A stretch of DNA of 64,000 bases from Catonia carolina (GCA_035578175.1 JAQMRL010000014.1:19015395-19079394); one strand, 5' to 3'; shown: positions 1-12,528, counted from the first letter of the stretch. Program-made: numbers and translations. The notes: generated by a model not told the origin, from the sequence alone.

Positions 1-262
1 TATTGATTTGGATGTAAGTGTTCTTTTCATAATTATTAAATCGCATACAGTGAAATCCGTTTAACAAGCTCGCAGTTATTATTATTATTTCCCATTTAAT
101 ACGCGGTTTTTATGCAGCCCTAAAATAATTTATTAAAATATTTGCTTGATATATATACGTAAACCTAACCTATAATTATTTGCCGATTCCCGCTTAATTC
201 GCTCAGTTTCTGTTCAATAAATTATTATTGTTATATACCGGGTGTCCCACAAAAAAGTTGCT
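1..262. other. AT-rich non-coding left edge
   Basis: No coding potential is visible. The text just before the SINE (GGGTGTCCCACAAAAAAG) together with the sequence after it at 609-680 reads as one interrupted, unidentified sequence. Confidence 0.5.
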
Positions 263-273
263 ATTTCTGAATT

Positions 274-597
274 GACCCACCGGGTTGGTCTAGAGGTAAA
301 GTCGTCGCCAAAATCAGCTGTTTAACTGCTGATTTTCGGAGACAAAGGTTCCTGGTTCAAATCCTAGTAAAGGTAGTTACTTTTATACGGATTTGAAAAC
401 TAGACAGTGGTTACCGGTGTACTTTGATGGTTAGGGTTTAATTAACCATACTCTCTCAGGAATGGTCGGCCTGAGTCTTTATAAGAATATACCTCATTTA
501 CACGTCATACACATCATCTTCATCTCATTGGGTCATGGGGTTGCTTATTGTTCTAAATTGAACAGATTGCAACGTACACAAATTAGGAATAAAAAAA
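274..597 (+). mobile_element. SINE-1, full-length tRNA-derived SINE
   Basis: A 324-bp element with a tRNA-like head: an A-box-like TGGTCTAGAGG near 285 and a perfect B-box GGTTCAAATCC near 353. The body is unrelated to tRNA, and the 3' end is A-rich. It is flanked by an exact 11-bp target duplication ATTTCTGAATT (263-273 and 598-608). Known biology: such SINEs are transcribed by RNA polymerase III and copied by a partner LINE. Other copies in the window: 16358-16571, 36380-36430 plus 36690-36704, 52246-52481 and 53151-53473. This and the 53151 copy keep the tRNA head; the others are 5'-truncated. Confidence 0.9.
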
Positions 598-680
598 ATT
601 TCTGAATTAATATGCAGGACGTATCGCACACTCTACAGACTGGAAACTTTACAGTTATAATAAATAGAAATGTAAAAATA

Positions 681-2190
681 TCTGGTGTGAAACACACACA
701 ACTTTTTCTTGCCAATACAAATAATTAACTACATAACGTAACATTAGAAATAAACAACAACAAAAAAATCTGTTGTGAAACACTCGCACAACTTTCTCTT
801 CCCTGTGCAAATAATAAACAATAATCCTAAAATTAGTAATAAAACATTAGAAATCAACAAAAAACTAACCTCAATAAAGATAACCTAATTTTAATCATGA
901 GTGAAAGACCCAAAATGAAAATCGACCTCAGTTTGACTTAAAAATTCGGAAAATCACTCTTTCTCACTAAACTAGGCTCTGTGGAGAAAAATGCTCTCAA
1001 TAAAAGATGTAGATGGTTTAATTTTCTATAAATTTAATTATATACACTTTTGTCGTAAAATGCATACTAAGGCCGAAATCTTAAAAAAATCAATTTTTCA
1101 CACATTTTCGTGAGAAAAAATCAGAAAATCGCAAATTACCGCTTAACTAAGCGTTTTACAAAACATTGTTTGAAATAAAAGTTGTAGGATTTTAAATTCT
1201 CTACAAATTTTATTATGTAAATTATTGCGCTAAAATGCATATTAAAGCCGTAATCTTAAAAAAACAACGTTTTTAAGAGAAAACACCCTCACCAAGAATT
1301 TCAGCAAACATGACGCCTACCCTATCTTGTAGAGAATAAAAAATTGAGCAAACCAGACGATTTTTAAAAAATTCGTAGGACCGGTTTTTGAGAAAATCGA
1401 AAAAAGTGAAAAATTACACGAATAAACTACTACTTCCGGTTGACTGATTTTGATGAAAATGTTCGTGTCGGGTCCGGTAGTGGTATGTAACTTAATTTTT
1501 AAGTTTCAAGTTCGTACGATGTTTCGTTCTTGAGATATTCTGTTCACACACACACAGACACACACACAGACCAATCGCTAAAAACATGTTTTTTGGGTTC
1601 AGGGGGTCTGAAAACGTGTAGATCCGGGTGAAAACTCGATTTCTAAAAATCGACATGAAAACAATACTTTCCTTCGTATATATTCATATAGGCAAGAGAA
1701 AGTAAAAATAACATCAAAAACCATAACCTTATTTTTATCATGAGTGAATGATGCAAAATGAAAATCAACCTCAGTTTGGCTTAAAAATACGGAAAATAAA
1801 TTTTTGACGCTAAAGTAGGGTCTTTTAGAGAAAAATGCTTGAACTAAAAGTTGTAGATCTTTTAATTTCCTATAAATTTTAATTATATGCATTTTTGTCG
1901 TTAAATGCATACTACGGCCGAAATCTTAAAAAACATTTTTTTCAGATATTCATGAAAAAAAATATCACTAATTACCGCTAAACTAAGCGTTATACAAGAA
2001 AATGTTAAAAATAAAAGTTGTAAAATTTTAAATTTTCTACAACTTTTATTATATACAATTTTTGTGCTCAAATGCATATTAAAGCTGCAATCTTAAAAAA
2101 AAAACATTTTGTTTCTACGAGAGAAGCCTCACAAGAATTTCAGCAGACATGGCGCCGACCCTAACTTGCAGAGCATATTAAAATTTATGC
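681..2190 (-). mobile_element. HINE-like element, outer copy split by a nested copy
   Basis: The hairpin end and first ~88 bp lie at 681-768. The sequence then resumes at about 1704 exactly where the family consensus should continue (…aacataacctt…) and runs to about 2177, where it is truncated before the microsatellite. The gap is filled by another complete copy. The insertion point is an A-run (T-run in family orientation). Confidence 0.8.
769..1703 (-). mobile_element. HINE-like element, inner copy, near full length
   Basis: It starts with the hairpin end TCTGTTGTGAAACACTCGCAC and ends with ATATAGGCAAGAGAAAGT. A short CA tract sits at about 1543-1571 in the usual slot. It carries both internal ~176-bp related segments, each with a 'CTAAACTA' core followed by 'AAAGTTGTAG'. 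No coding capacity; the short frames here are shadows. Confidence 0.85.
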
Positions 2191-2453
2191 ATAAAAAATT
2201 AGCATATTTAAATTTGCACATTTATGCATATAAAATTTAGCATAAAAAAATTAGACATGTTTTCTGAAATGGTTTTACAATCCGCATATTGCTTCTTTCT
2301 GTCGGAGGCCAATAAGTTATAAACAGACACTAGGTGCATGACGTCAAAACCGACATTCCACCGAACAAAATTTTTATCTATGGCACTGATATTGCGGGAG
2401 TAAATTGTAAAGGGAAGCAAAGGTACGAATATTTAAAACAAAAAAAAAATTAC

Positions 2454-2601
2454 AAAAAAAATTACAGACATTACTGTTACAAATAAAAGCGTGGCGCATT
2501 TTTATTGTAAAATATTCGTTGTTCTACGTATTGTAAATTATTCGTTCTCGTAAAAAATGCGCCACGCTTTTATTTGTAACAGTAATGTCTGTAATTTTTT
2601 T
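2454..2601. repeat. Large inverted repeat, ~50-bp arms
   Basis: The left arm 2454-2504 and right arm 2551-2601 are reverse complements apart from one A/T-run length difference. The core includes AAAGCGTGGCGCATTTTT. The 46-bp spacer holds two related halves (ATTGTAAAATATTCGTTGTT and ATTGTAAATTATTCGTTCTC). It could be a small foldback transposon or two TIRs of a deleted element; I do not recognise the family. Confidence 0.85.
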
Positions 2602-2868
2602 TATTTTTTCTTTTTAGTTCATTTTTTATTTGAATCATTGTTAAATAATAGCGTTTCTTAAAAAATTTTTTTTTTTTTTTATTTTTTTTATAATTTTTAT
2701 TCTGTGATTTTTTTTGTAATTTTTTTTTGTAAATTTTTTTAATTTTTTTCTTTTTAGTTACTTTTTTTAAGTAATTGTTAAATTAAAGCGTTTTTTAAAT
2801 TTTTTAAATTTTTTTTGAAAAAAAATTTTTTTTTAATTTTTTTTTTAATTTTTTTGTAATTTTTTTTT

Positions 2869-3303
2869 ACGAACACCTATTGTCATCGAAGATAAACAAG
2901 TGTGCAAAGTTTGATTCATATTGATACGGTAGAAGTATTAAAATTTTAAGTTGCAAGATTTGATGGATCCAAGAGTAAGTTATTTTGTAATAATAAAAGC
3001 GTTTAAAAAAAAATTTTTTTTTTAATTTTTTTTTATGACAGCGTATTGTCATCGAAGATAAACAAGTGTGCAAAGTTTCATTCATATTGATACAGTAGAA
3101 GTATTAAAATTTTAAGTTGCAAGATTTGATGAATCCAAGAGTAAGTTAAAAAAAAAAAAAAAAAAAATTTTTTTTTGTAAATTTTTTTTTATGACAGCGT
3201 ATTGTCATCGAAGATAAACAAGTGTGCAAAGTTTGATTCATATTGATACGGTAGAAGTATTAAAATTTTAAGTTGCAAGATTTGATGCTTCCAAGAGTAA
3301 GTT
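2869..3303. repeat. Three-copy tandem repeat, ~112-bp unit with A/T spacers
   Basis: Units at 2869-2981, 3035-3147 and 3191-3303 share the run from ATTGTCATCGAAGATAAACA to CCAAGAGTAAGTT with few differences. They are separated by poly-A/poly-T stretches, giving a period of about 155-165 bp. 'AAAGCGTT' motifs recur in the spacers and in the hairpin arms just upstream, so both features may belong to one element. Confidence 0.85.
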
Positions 3304-6105
3304 AAATAAAAGCGTTTAATTACAACAGGGTGTTGCAGGTATAGATACTGAAGTCTCGAGATTACCTTTTGCGTATAGATAGGCTGTGAGGAAGGAAAAT
3401 TAAAATTTGCAGTGCTGCCAATCTCAACAATGAGACACTACTCGTACATTTCACTATCGTGCAGTTTCTACAAACATTTTGTAAGCTGTAGTTTATTCCG
3501 AAAAATGTCTTCATAAACCTTATAAGAAATAAATGTGACCTGTAATATTGCCTATAGCTTAATTACATAACTAGAAATGTTTGATTTACTGTAATTAACA
3601 GGAACCTTTTCCATTCGAACAAAATTTTCTACGAATGAATCGCCTTCTTTATTAACGCTGTCACCGGCGTCTTTACTATCAGTCTCATTAGTATTGTAAG
3701 ATATTTCAAGATTCCTTGAAACATCTTACAATAGCAGACAGGTTTGTCTGTTAAATTTTTTAAATTCAAATAATTTTCTTAAGTGTCAATAAATTGTTTA
3801 GACACCCTGTAATTTTATTTCATTTTATAAATTTTATTAATCAATTTTATATTAAAATCATTGTTAACTAGAAGTTATGTATTGAATTTTTCTAAAGCGA
3901 ATATCCGGTGTTATATTTCTTGGTTTTTTCCGTTAATATTTTTCCTCGCTAACGTTAGGTTAGGCGTAAATGGGTTTTGTAATATGTGTAATTGTTCTAA
4001 TAATTGAATTCCCATCTCTGTCAATACAATCGACCGTCGCGTGATATGTTCTCTGTACTTACGATTTACGCTGACGCTTCTTTTTATGTACATTGAACCG
4101 TCTTTTTCAATATCAACCTTTAATTTTTCTCGTGCGTTAATTTTTTCTTATATTCTGCGCCTTTGCTTTGTAGCTGTGGACGAGTGAACATCCTTATAAG
4201 CTCCAGGTAATTTATCCACAATGATTTTCTTTAAACTACGAGATCTAAAATTTAAATTTAAAATGATTATTTAATCCCGGTTAGGATTTTGGCTAAAATT
4301 TAATACGGCATGTTTTTATTTTAAGATATTTGGTGCATTTAATGTAAAACTATTTCCCCGATAATTTTTAAGTTATATTTTTTAATAATTATTATAAAAG
4401 TTTAGATTTGGTATGCCTTTCGCATTCCAACTTAATATTAAAATTTAAAATCAGTATTTTTCTCAATTTCTTTTTTTATTATTATTTCACATTAAAGTTT
4501 TGGTTGTAATAATTTTTACGGAGAAGATGTTTTGTTTTTCAAATGCTTCTCCCAACATTAAGATATTCCAATGACCACCTCAAATGGTCACTTTTCAGTG
4601 TCAGTCGCTTTGACTTTAAACTTTTTCTCTTCTTAATTTTAATCTTTTTTTAGAACTATTTTTATGTGGAAGTCAGTTCGAACAATTTCAAACAGACCTT
4701 GTTTTTCATTGTTTAATTTCTTCTTATTTCATTCTAAAAAAATAAGTCATAGTTTTTTTGAAATGTATGTAACATTGTTTCTTTTTGTAAAGAATTTTTT
4801 TTTTATAATAGATTTCCTAAAGTAGATTTTTGAAGTTTTTTTATACGAGTTTTTTTTCATTTTTTTTTTTTGTTAAATTTTGTCTTTAAAATTAATTGCC
4901 GAATAGTTTATTTGTTTATGTTTTCCTTTAAATAGTTTCTTGTTTTAAATGGTTTGTTAACTGATTTTCAAATAAAAATAGGTCATCTTTATTTTTATTC
5001 TTCGTATTCACATTTAAATTTTCTTTCAATTCATCTGTTTAATTCAATTCTAGGTAGTTTCTTCAAATTAATTCTTATATTTTCTTTTTGTAAAGCCAAG
5101 TTTTAATTTTAATCCAATATTTTTTTTATTAATGAATTCTAAATTTTAATTAAATAATTTTAATAAATTTTTTATGAAATTTTTAAAAGATTTTGTCCGT
5201 TAATTTTCTTTCTTTAAATCGTCCATTTGACAAACTCTAGGCTAATTTCATTCTAACTAGTTATTTATTTAAAATCTTTAAATTAAGTACCTTTCAATTA
5301 TTTTTGTTAGCATTGACAAGATTCTGTAGTTATTTTTATTGTTTTTGTTTGTTCCCGTTATTTTGAGTCATTTAATTACAACTAAGTTATTATTATATTC
5401 TTATAACTATTATTGATTTACTTACCACTTTTTCATTAATAACCTTTTTTATTACAAAGTAGAAAAAAACATATTTTGTTTTAATTTCAATTTCGTTTTA
5501 GTTTAGTTTCTAAATAAATTAATATTTTATTATTTTTCACTCCAAGTTGTCTGTGTAATATTTTTTTTTCTTAGACCCGAGATTGATTTTTAAATCACAC
5601 CTTCGCTTTTCCAACAGCGAGTTTAGCTCTACCTGCTAGAATTTCTGGGTTATGCTTTGCATAGATTCAGAGAATGGAAATATGGATTTTCTCTGCCGAA
5701 TCCTATTGCTGTTTTCCTTAGGCAGAGTGGTGGAGGTTTTTCTATGCCCCTAAAGTACCAGTTTGGCTATGTTTTCATTTCAGTGTCTGATGAAACACGG
5801 TTGAGCCGTTACTTTCTTTTTTTAGTCTGTTCCTACACTACTTTTGTTTGGTGAAGTTCGCCGTGCTGGTACATCTTGCTTAGTTTGATGGTTGTCGTCT
5901 ACTTCGGTGGATATTCCACCTTACTTAGTTTGATGTCTAGCACCGTATTTTGCCATGCGAAATCGGGTGGAGACTACCTTACATATTTTGGTAGAGGCAC
6001 CTTGTTGTGTCCTCAGTTTTTACATTACATAATCTAGTGGAGGTCGCCTTTTTGGGTTACCACACATTTTTCACATTACAGTATCTACCTAACCGTTTCC
6101 TTTTT
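3304..6105. other. AT-rich stretch with no recognised gene
   Basis: Mostly low-complexity AT-rich DNA with short accidental frames. From about 5557 to 6100 composition becomes more even, with a degenerate repeated motif ('CTTRCTTAGTTTGATG' near 5877 and 5924; 'GTGGAG' blocks at about 5969 and 6032), but I can assign nothing to it. One small hairpin (3693-3732) is listed separately. Confidence 0.5.
3693..3732. repeat. Short perfect-like hairpin
   Basis: 18-base arms (3693-3710 and 3715-3732) pair with a single mismatch around a 4-base loop ATTC. The left arm is ATTGTAAGATATTTCAAG. The loop is too small for a typical microRNA precursor. Confidence 0.7.
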
Positions 6106-6276
6106 TTACCAGGTGTCAACAAAAGTGTTAAAGAATAGCTTCTTCACGTGTTTAATTTCCTTTATTATTTTTCGAATTGTGGAAAGAGAAACATCACAGT
6201 AGTTAGCCACTTGCTTATGACTTTTGTTAAGAGGCAGGGGAACGGCGTGTTTGTTTAGCTTCAACTTCACAGCATT
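6106..6276 (-). pseudogene. Small helix-turn-helix coding fragment, possible transposase remnant
   Basis: Reading the minus strand from about 6276 gives 56 residues before a stop at 6106-6108. The middle, NKSHKQVANYCDVSLSTIRK, has the spacing of a helix-turn-helix (helix, Asn-Tyr-Cys turn, recognition helix with Ser-Thr-Ile). Basic residues follow. There is no start Met, and an in-frame stop lies directly upstream. The likeliest origin is the N-terminal DNA-binding domain of a DDE transposase or a domesticated relative. No catalytic domain was found nearby. Confidence 0.3.
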
Positions 6277-6533
6277 TTATTACACTGCAAATTATATTTC
6301 GTTTAGTACTGTGAATAGTATACCCACGTTTTTGAGAAACTCATTTCTGTTTACGGTAAGAAACTGTTATATTGGTACAGTTAACCTACAAAAGGTTCCG
6401 CAAAATACTGTTTCTGGGTATAGTATAAATTGTTGTGTTTGTTGTACTGAAATTAAAGCAGTCGCGTATGCGCACTGATGCTTTTCCCCTTTACCCCTCG
6501 TTACAAACAAAGGCAAACTCGTGACTCATGTAG

Positions 6534-7660
6534 AGGTGCGGTTTCGTTTGTGCGGTCGTCGCATACGATTACTGCATGCAGCCGCTGCATGCGTCACTGC
6601 CATTACTCATCAAATGGATTTCTTAAGAAGTGGTTCCGTATATGCGTCCGACGCAAGAGATTGCATGCGTCAGCTGCATCGACTGCTTCGGGTACCAGTT
6701 ACCTGCAACAGCCGCATGCGTCTGGAAGTTGAAAATGAGTTTTTTCAAAGACGATGACGCTAAACTCATTGAGTAAGCTTCAGAAAAACTACAACTATTT
6801 GATCCTTCAAACTTGCTTTCATCGTCTAATAGATACAGTAAACTCCCGCTAATCCGAAATAATTGCGGTGAGCCGATTTCGGATAAGCCGGTTGTTTTAA
6901 ATAACAAGAAAAAGGTGTTTTATTGTAAAAAAAAATATATATATATATATAACTTGTGTCCTAAAACTTTTATTCGTACGATTTAATTTTCAAATATTTT
7001 CCGTACATTTTAATTCTTTTTTTGAAAAATCAGAAATTTTTTTTTTGGTTTATTTTTCCCATTCATTTTCTTACCAAAATGTCCCACCAACGTTTAACTA
7101 AAAGTACATCAGTGGGAGTTGCTTCGATGGTTTTGACCACGTGTTTACGTTTACACGACATTGTTAAATATCATTTTACTTCCACTACCAGTACGTAACA
7201 CTAATTAGCCACAAAACGAAATGAAAACTACATTAAGGCCAAGACACTAACGTACCCATTCAACCATAATACAGTACTAATTGACTGTTTGCAGCAAAGG
7301 TGATGTAGCCGAAATAAACAGTAGGCCTAATAGTAGGCTACCGCTCCAAGGAAAGCACTCATGTTTTATCGGTCAAAATCCTGTCTGCAGTGCTGAATTT
7401 CATGTAGGCATACTTTACGTGCCATGCTTAAACAGTATTCATTATTTATTGTTTTTATTACAGTTATTTGTAGAAAAATTACATTTAAAATACTGAGAAT
7501 TTTTTGACGTTTCGGACAATCCGAGTTTCGGTTAACCCGGACGTGCAGTTGGATCGCACGTTCCACTGCACAAACGAAACTTCCCGACCTATGCGTCAGT
7601 CGCATGTGATTAATGCATGCAGCAATCGTATGCGACGATCGCGCACACGAAACCGCACCT
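6534..7660. mobile_element. Harbinger-like non-autonomous composite element, copy 1
   Basis: A 1,127-bp element with terminal inverted repeats AGGTGCGGTTTCGTTTGTGC at the left and the matching GCACACGAAACCGCACCT at the right. The similarity extends into CpG-rich GCATGC palindromes. Flanking triplets are TAG (6531-6533) and TAA (7661-7663). The second copy at 43136-44250 has a perfect TAA duplication, which is the PIF/Harbinger target signature. The interior at about 6834-7552 has Tigger/pogo-like ends (CAGTAAACTCCCGCTAATCC; right end GGTTAACCCGGACGTGCAG), so it probably carries a nested element. No transposase remains. Confidence 0.65.
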
Positions 7661-7663
7661 TAA

Positions 7664-7748
7664 CTATATATTGATATGAAACGACTAGCGCAAGATAGAA
7701 CAGTTTAGAGAACTGAATTTTTAACCAGTCGAGAGATTGATGACTAAA
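7664..7748 (+). mobile_element. LINE R4, 3' terminal fragment
   Basis: This matches the 3' tail of the LINE at 56750-59205: GATATGAAACGACTAGCGCA, then ACCAGTCGAGAGATTGATGA and an A-run. The hairpin CCAGTC…GATTG near the end is characteristic of this family's tail. Confidence 0.7.
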
Positions 7749-7749
7749 A

Positions 7750-7840
7750 AAGTCCGGTAAAAACTCGATTTTTAAAAATCGAAATAAAAACAATACTTTC
7801 CTTCCTTATATATTTTATATAAGAAAAAAGAAAATACGAA
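7750..7840 (-). mobile_element. HINE-like element, 5'-end fragment
   Basis: Keeps only the CCGGTAAAAACTCGATTTTT…CTTTCCTTCC…TATATAAG segment with a decayed terminal motif. It directly follows the LINE R4 tail. Confidence 0.65.
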
Positions 7841-8582
7841 ACATGATTAATCAAACGATTATATGCCAACAAAAAGTTAGTCTTCCAAACAGGAACTCAA
7901 AAAAAGTTCTCTAAACATCTGAACAGGAATTTAATTTCTTTCACTACCGGTGCATAATCTATCTTATTTTTTTTTCAATTTTATACTACTTTTAGTAAAA
8001 TATTCACATCGCAATTTCCTTACCTCTTAGTAATACACAACCATACATTATTTACAAGTAATTTATTTTGACAGAGGAAAAATAAAAAATAACAATGTAA
8101 AGTAGATAAAATACTTAGTTAAACTTGCAACTTTAAAGTTTGTAAAGTTATATTTAAGTATTCTATTTTGCAGGTAAGTACAAGATAACATTTGTTTAAA
8201 AAACAAACTTTTATTTTGAATGGCAAACAAGTTTTAGTTTGCAAGTGAAACGTGACAATGATTTACGAGTTAATATTTTATCAAAGGCCTCACTCACTCG
8301 CTCATCACAAATACCGGACATCATGTTAACACAGAAAATTAAAATTCACTATATTTTTGGTACTTAACGGGGTTCGCACTGTACTATATTTTCTATGTTA
8401 AATTTTCTAAAATTTCAGAATACTTTTCTCAAAAATTATGGTTACTACCGGTTTCATAATTGCATGTACATACAACCGAGTTTGAACCCTTGCCTCTCCT
8501 AAACGATGAGTCGGATTTCAACATAGTTTACATCAAAATTTAGCTCATTTTATTCTGCGTTGACCTATAATAATCCTATATT

Positions 8583-9447
8583 TTACTTTCTCTTGCCTAT
8601 ACGAATATATAGGAAGGAAAGTATTGTTTTCATGTCGATTTTTCGAAATTGAATTTTCATCGGACCTACACATTTTCAGACCCTCAGAACCCAAAAAACA
8701 TATTTTTAGCGACTGGTGTGTGTGTGAATAGAATATCTCAAGAACGGAACATCGTACGAACTTGAAACTTAAGTTAGATACTACAACCGGACGCGACACG
8801 AACATTTTTATTAAAATCAGTCAACCAGAAGTAATAGTTTATTCATGTCATTTTTCACTTTTTAGCGATTTTCTCATAAACGGTACAATTTTTTTTTAAA
8901 TCGCTTCATTACTACACTTTATATGCTCGTAGAAAAAAATGATTTTTTTTTTAAGATTGCGGCTTTATTATGCATTTTAGCGCAAACATGTAGATTATAA
9001 AAGTTGTAGAAATTTAAAAACCGACAAGTTTTATTTCACACATTTTTTTATAACGCTTAGTTTAACGGTAATTAGCGATTTTCTAATTTTTTTTCACGAA
9101 AATGTGTAAAAAAAAATTTTTTAAGATTTCAGTCTCAGTAGGTCTATGCATTTTACGACAAAAATGTTTATAATAAAATTTATAGGAAATTAAAAGATCT
9201 ACAACTTTTATTTGCAGCATTTTTCTCCACAGAGCCTAGTTTAGCGTGAAAGAGTGATTTTCTGTATTTTAAAGCCAAACTGAGGTTGATTTTCATTTTG
9301 CATCATTCACTCTTGATTAAAATAAGGTTATGGTTTTAGAGGTTAGTTTTTTGTTTATTTCTAATGTTTTATTACTAATATTAGGTTATATTGTTCATTA
9401 TTTGCATTGGCAAGAGAAAGTCGTGTGAGTGTTTCACACCAGATTTT
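8583..9447 (+). mobile_element. HINE-like element, near full length
   Basis: Begins TTACTTTCTCTTGCCTATAC and ends GGCAAGAGAAAGTCGTGTGA then GTGTTTCACACCAGATTTTT, so both terminal motifs are intact. The microsatellite slot is short (GTGTGTGTG at about 8718). Confidence 0.85.
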
Positions 9448-10189
9448 TAATGTTGTTTAAAAATTGTCATATCGAGGTTGAAAGACAAAAACACCCGGTT
9501 TTATCTACCGCAAAGAAATTCATGCGTTTAGAGACATATAACTCGAGAATTAATAAGCCGAAAAGTTTGAAATTTTAACATACTATAGCTAATGATATTC
9601 TTACAGCGTATACAAAATTTCAAATTTGTACCTTACTTAAATATTGATTTATTAACAATATTCTGAACCCTTGCTACCTCGGTCCGCTCAATCGTTCGGC
9701 ACGAGCAAACCTGGATTATGAAACCGATAGAGGCATAAGACGATTTATTTTGGAATTTGTTTCTTGAAATTTTATCTATGGAGTCATTTTTTACTTTTTC
9801 TCGCCCTTTACGAATAAACAGGTGATTCTAAATGGCTCGACAATCTCTAGGGAGATGATTCTGTAATTAAAAATAAAAAAACGTTTATAAAAACCATCTG
9901 GAAATGGTCCGAAACGTCCGGAAATATTTCTTTAGTTAGTAATGACTGGCGAAAGATTTCGTAATGATCCCTGATCAGAGTGTGAAATAAAGCCATTCTG
10001 AAATTCTCAGAAGGAAAATTAAGGGGAAATTTTAATGGTTTCTTACGATTACCAGGGAAACTTGAAAAAAACAAGTCCCAGAACTGTATCACTTTTAATT
10101 TTTAATAAAACTACATGAAAACATAAAAAAGTAAGGTTAGTAAATACACTTTTTTAGTTTAGTGTAAAATAACTTTGTTAAATTGCGAA
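9448..10189. other. Unassigned AT-rich spacer
   Basis: A decayed HINE start lies at about 9786-9826. Next to it, 9827-9862 (…GACAATCTCTAGGGAGATGA…) has an inverted partner at about 16903-16948, indicating a short unclassified repeat. Nothing else recognised. Confidence 0.5.
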
Positions 10190-10488
10190 TAAATAGGAGC
10201 CGTTTTCGAGAAAATTTCGAAAAAGTGAAAAACTACACGAATAAAATATTACTTCCGGTTGAAAAATTTTTATGAAATTTTTGCGTTCGGGGCCCGCAGT
10301 GGTATTTAACTTACGTTTTAAGTTTCGACTTTGTACGATGTTCCGTTTTGAGATATTCTGTTCACACACACATACCAATCGCTATTAACATGTTTTTTAG
10401 GTTCATGTATACTAGTGAAAACTCGATTTTTAAAAATCGACATGAAAAATATTTTTCGTCTTTTACATCATATAAGGCAAGAGAAAGT
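10190..10488 (-). mobile_element. HINE-like element, truncated copy
   Basis: Contains the segment from 'aggagccg' through a short CA slot (10363-10372) to GGCAAGAGAAAGT. The hairpin half is missing. Confidence 0.8.
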
Positions 10489-10984
10489 TAAAAATTATTT
10501 TATTTCGATTTTATGATTTCCACGCCATGTTAAAGTTCACAATTTGGCAATCAAACCAACAAAATACAAAATTTGTCAACAATTTGTACCAATTTGTCAA
10601 CAATTTGGTATATAATTCATGAACGTTTGTTATTTTAAAGGATTTAAAAATTTTTCTGTTGAAAAAAATAGTTAAAATCAATTTTAACGAACGGTTCTAA
10701 GTGGGTAGAAACTAACCAACTAACTAAACTATTTCTTCTTTTGTTTTTTCTGTTTCCCGAAAAACCGGTTTCTGAGTATGTCAGGAACATTTTTTCAAAA
10801 ACCACTGCGTTAATGAAATATTTAAACAGAAGAGCTAAAGTTTATTAAGGAGGACTTAAAAAAATTTAAACTTACAATTAAAATTTTAATTTAAAAAAAT
10901 TTAAATTTTTTTTAAAGCTTTTTAATGTGTTGATTAAAAAAATTTTTTTCTCAATTTCAGTAATATATAAATAATAACAAAAAA
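10489..10984. other. AT-rich spacer
   Basis: No gene seen. A small tandem repeat (AATTTGTCAACAATTTG twice, about 10568-10610) is the only structure noted. Confidence 0.5.
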
Positions 10985-11573
10985 TCTGGTGTGAAAACTC
11001 AAACAACTTTCTCTTGCTAATGCAAATAATTAATAATATAACCTAACATTTAGTAATAAAACATTAGAAATAAACAAAACAACTAACCTTAAAAAACATA
11101 ATCATAAGTGAAAGACGCAAAATGAAAATCAACTTTAGTTTGGCTTTAAAATACGGAAAATCACGCTAAACTAGGCTCTGTAGAGAAAAATGCTTTGAAT
11201 AAAAGTTGTAGATCTTTTAATTTCCTATAAATTTGATTATATGCATTTTTGTCGTAAAATGCATACCGTACTAAAGCTGAAATCTTAAAGAAATCAATTT
11301 TTCACACGTTTTCGTAAGAAAAAACAGAAAATCGCTAATTACCGCTAAACTTAGCGTTATACAAAAATGATTGAAATAAAATTTGTACGATTTCAAATTC
11401 TCTACAGCTTTTATTATATAGGCTTACATTTTGCGTTCAAATGCACATTAAAGCCGGAATTAAACAAAAACAATTTTTTTACGAGGAAAAAGCCTTTCCA
11501 AGAATTTCAGCAGACATGGTGTCTACTCTATCCTGTAGTGCATAAAAATTTAGTATCAGGCGATTTTAAAAAA

Positions 11574-12521
11574 TCTCGTGTGAAACACTCACACAACTTT
11601 CTCTTGCCAATGCAAATAATTAACAATAAACCTAACATTAGTAATAAAACATTAGAAATGAACAAAAACTAACCTCAAAAAACATTAGTGAAATACGCAA
11701 AATTAAAATCGACCTCAGTTTGGCTTAAAAATACGGAAAATCGCTCATTCACGCTAAACTAGGCACTGTACAAAATAAATGCTTTAAATAAAAGTTGTAG
11801 ATCTTTTAATTTTCAATAAATTTTATTTCATACATTTTTGTCGTAAAATGCATTCTAAGGCCAAAATCTTAAAAAAATAGATTTTTCACACGTTTTCGTG
11901 AGAAAAAAACAAAAAATTGCTAATTACCGCTAAACTAAGCGTTATACAAAATAATGTTTGAAACAAAAGTTGCAGAATTTTATATTCTCTACAACTTTTA
12001 TTATATAGCCTACCGTTTTGCGTTAAAATGATGTTAAAGCTGCAATCTTAAAAAGAAAATGTTTTTACGTAAAAACAGCCTCACCGAGAATTTCAGCAAA
12101 CATTGCGCCTACCCTATCTTGTAGAGCATAACAAATGTAGTGAACCAGGTGATTTTAAAAAAAATCGTAGGACCAGTTTTTGAGAAAATTGCAAAAAAAT
12201 GAAAACTTACACGAACAAACTACTACTTCCAGTTGACCGATTTTGATGAAAATGTTCGTGTCGGGTCCGGTAGTGGTAAGTAACTTAAGTTTCAAGTTTC
12301 AAGTTCGTACAATGTTCCGTTCTTGAGATATTCTGTTCACACACACACACACACACGCGCGCGCGCACACCAACACACACACACACAGACCAATCGCTAA
12401 AAACATGTTTTTTGGGTTCAGGGGGTCTGAAAACGTGTAGATCCGGTGAAAACTCGATTTCGAAAAATCGACATGAAAACAATACTTTCCTTCCTATATA
12501 TTCATATAGGCAAGAGAAAGT
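11574..12521 (-). mobile_element. HINE-like element, inner copy 1
   Basis: Full length, 948 bp, from TCTCGTGTGAAACACTCACAC to ATATAGGCAAGAGAAAGT. The slot at about 12340-12387 is a mixed CA/CG tract. Confidence 0.88.
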
Positions 12522-12528
12522 AAAAAAA

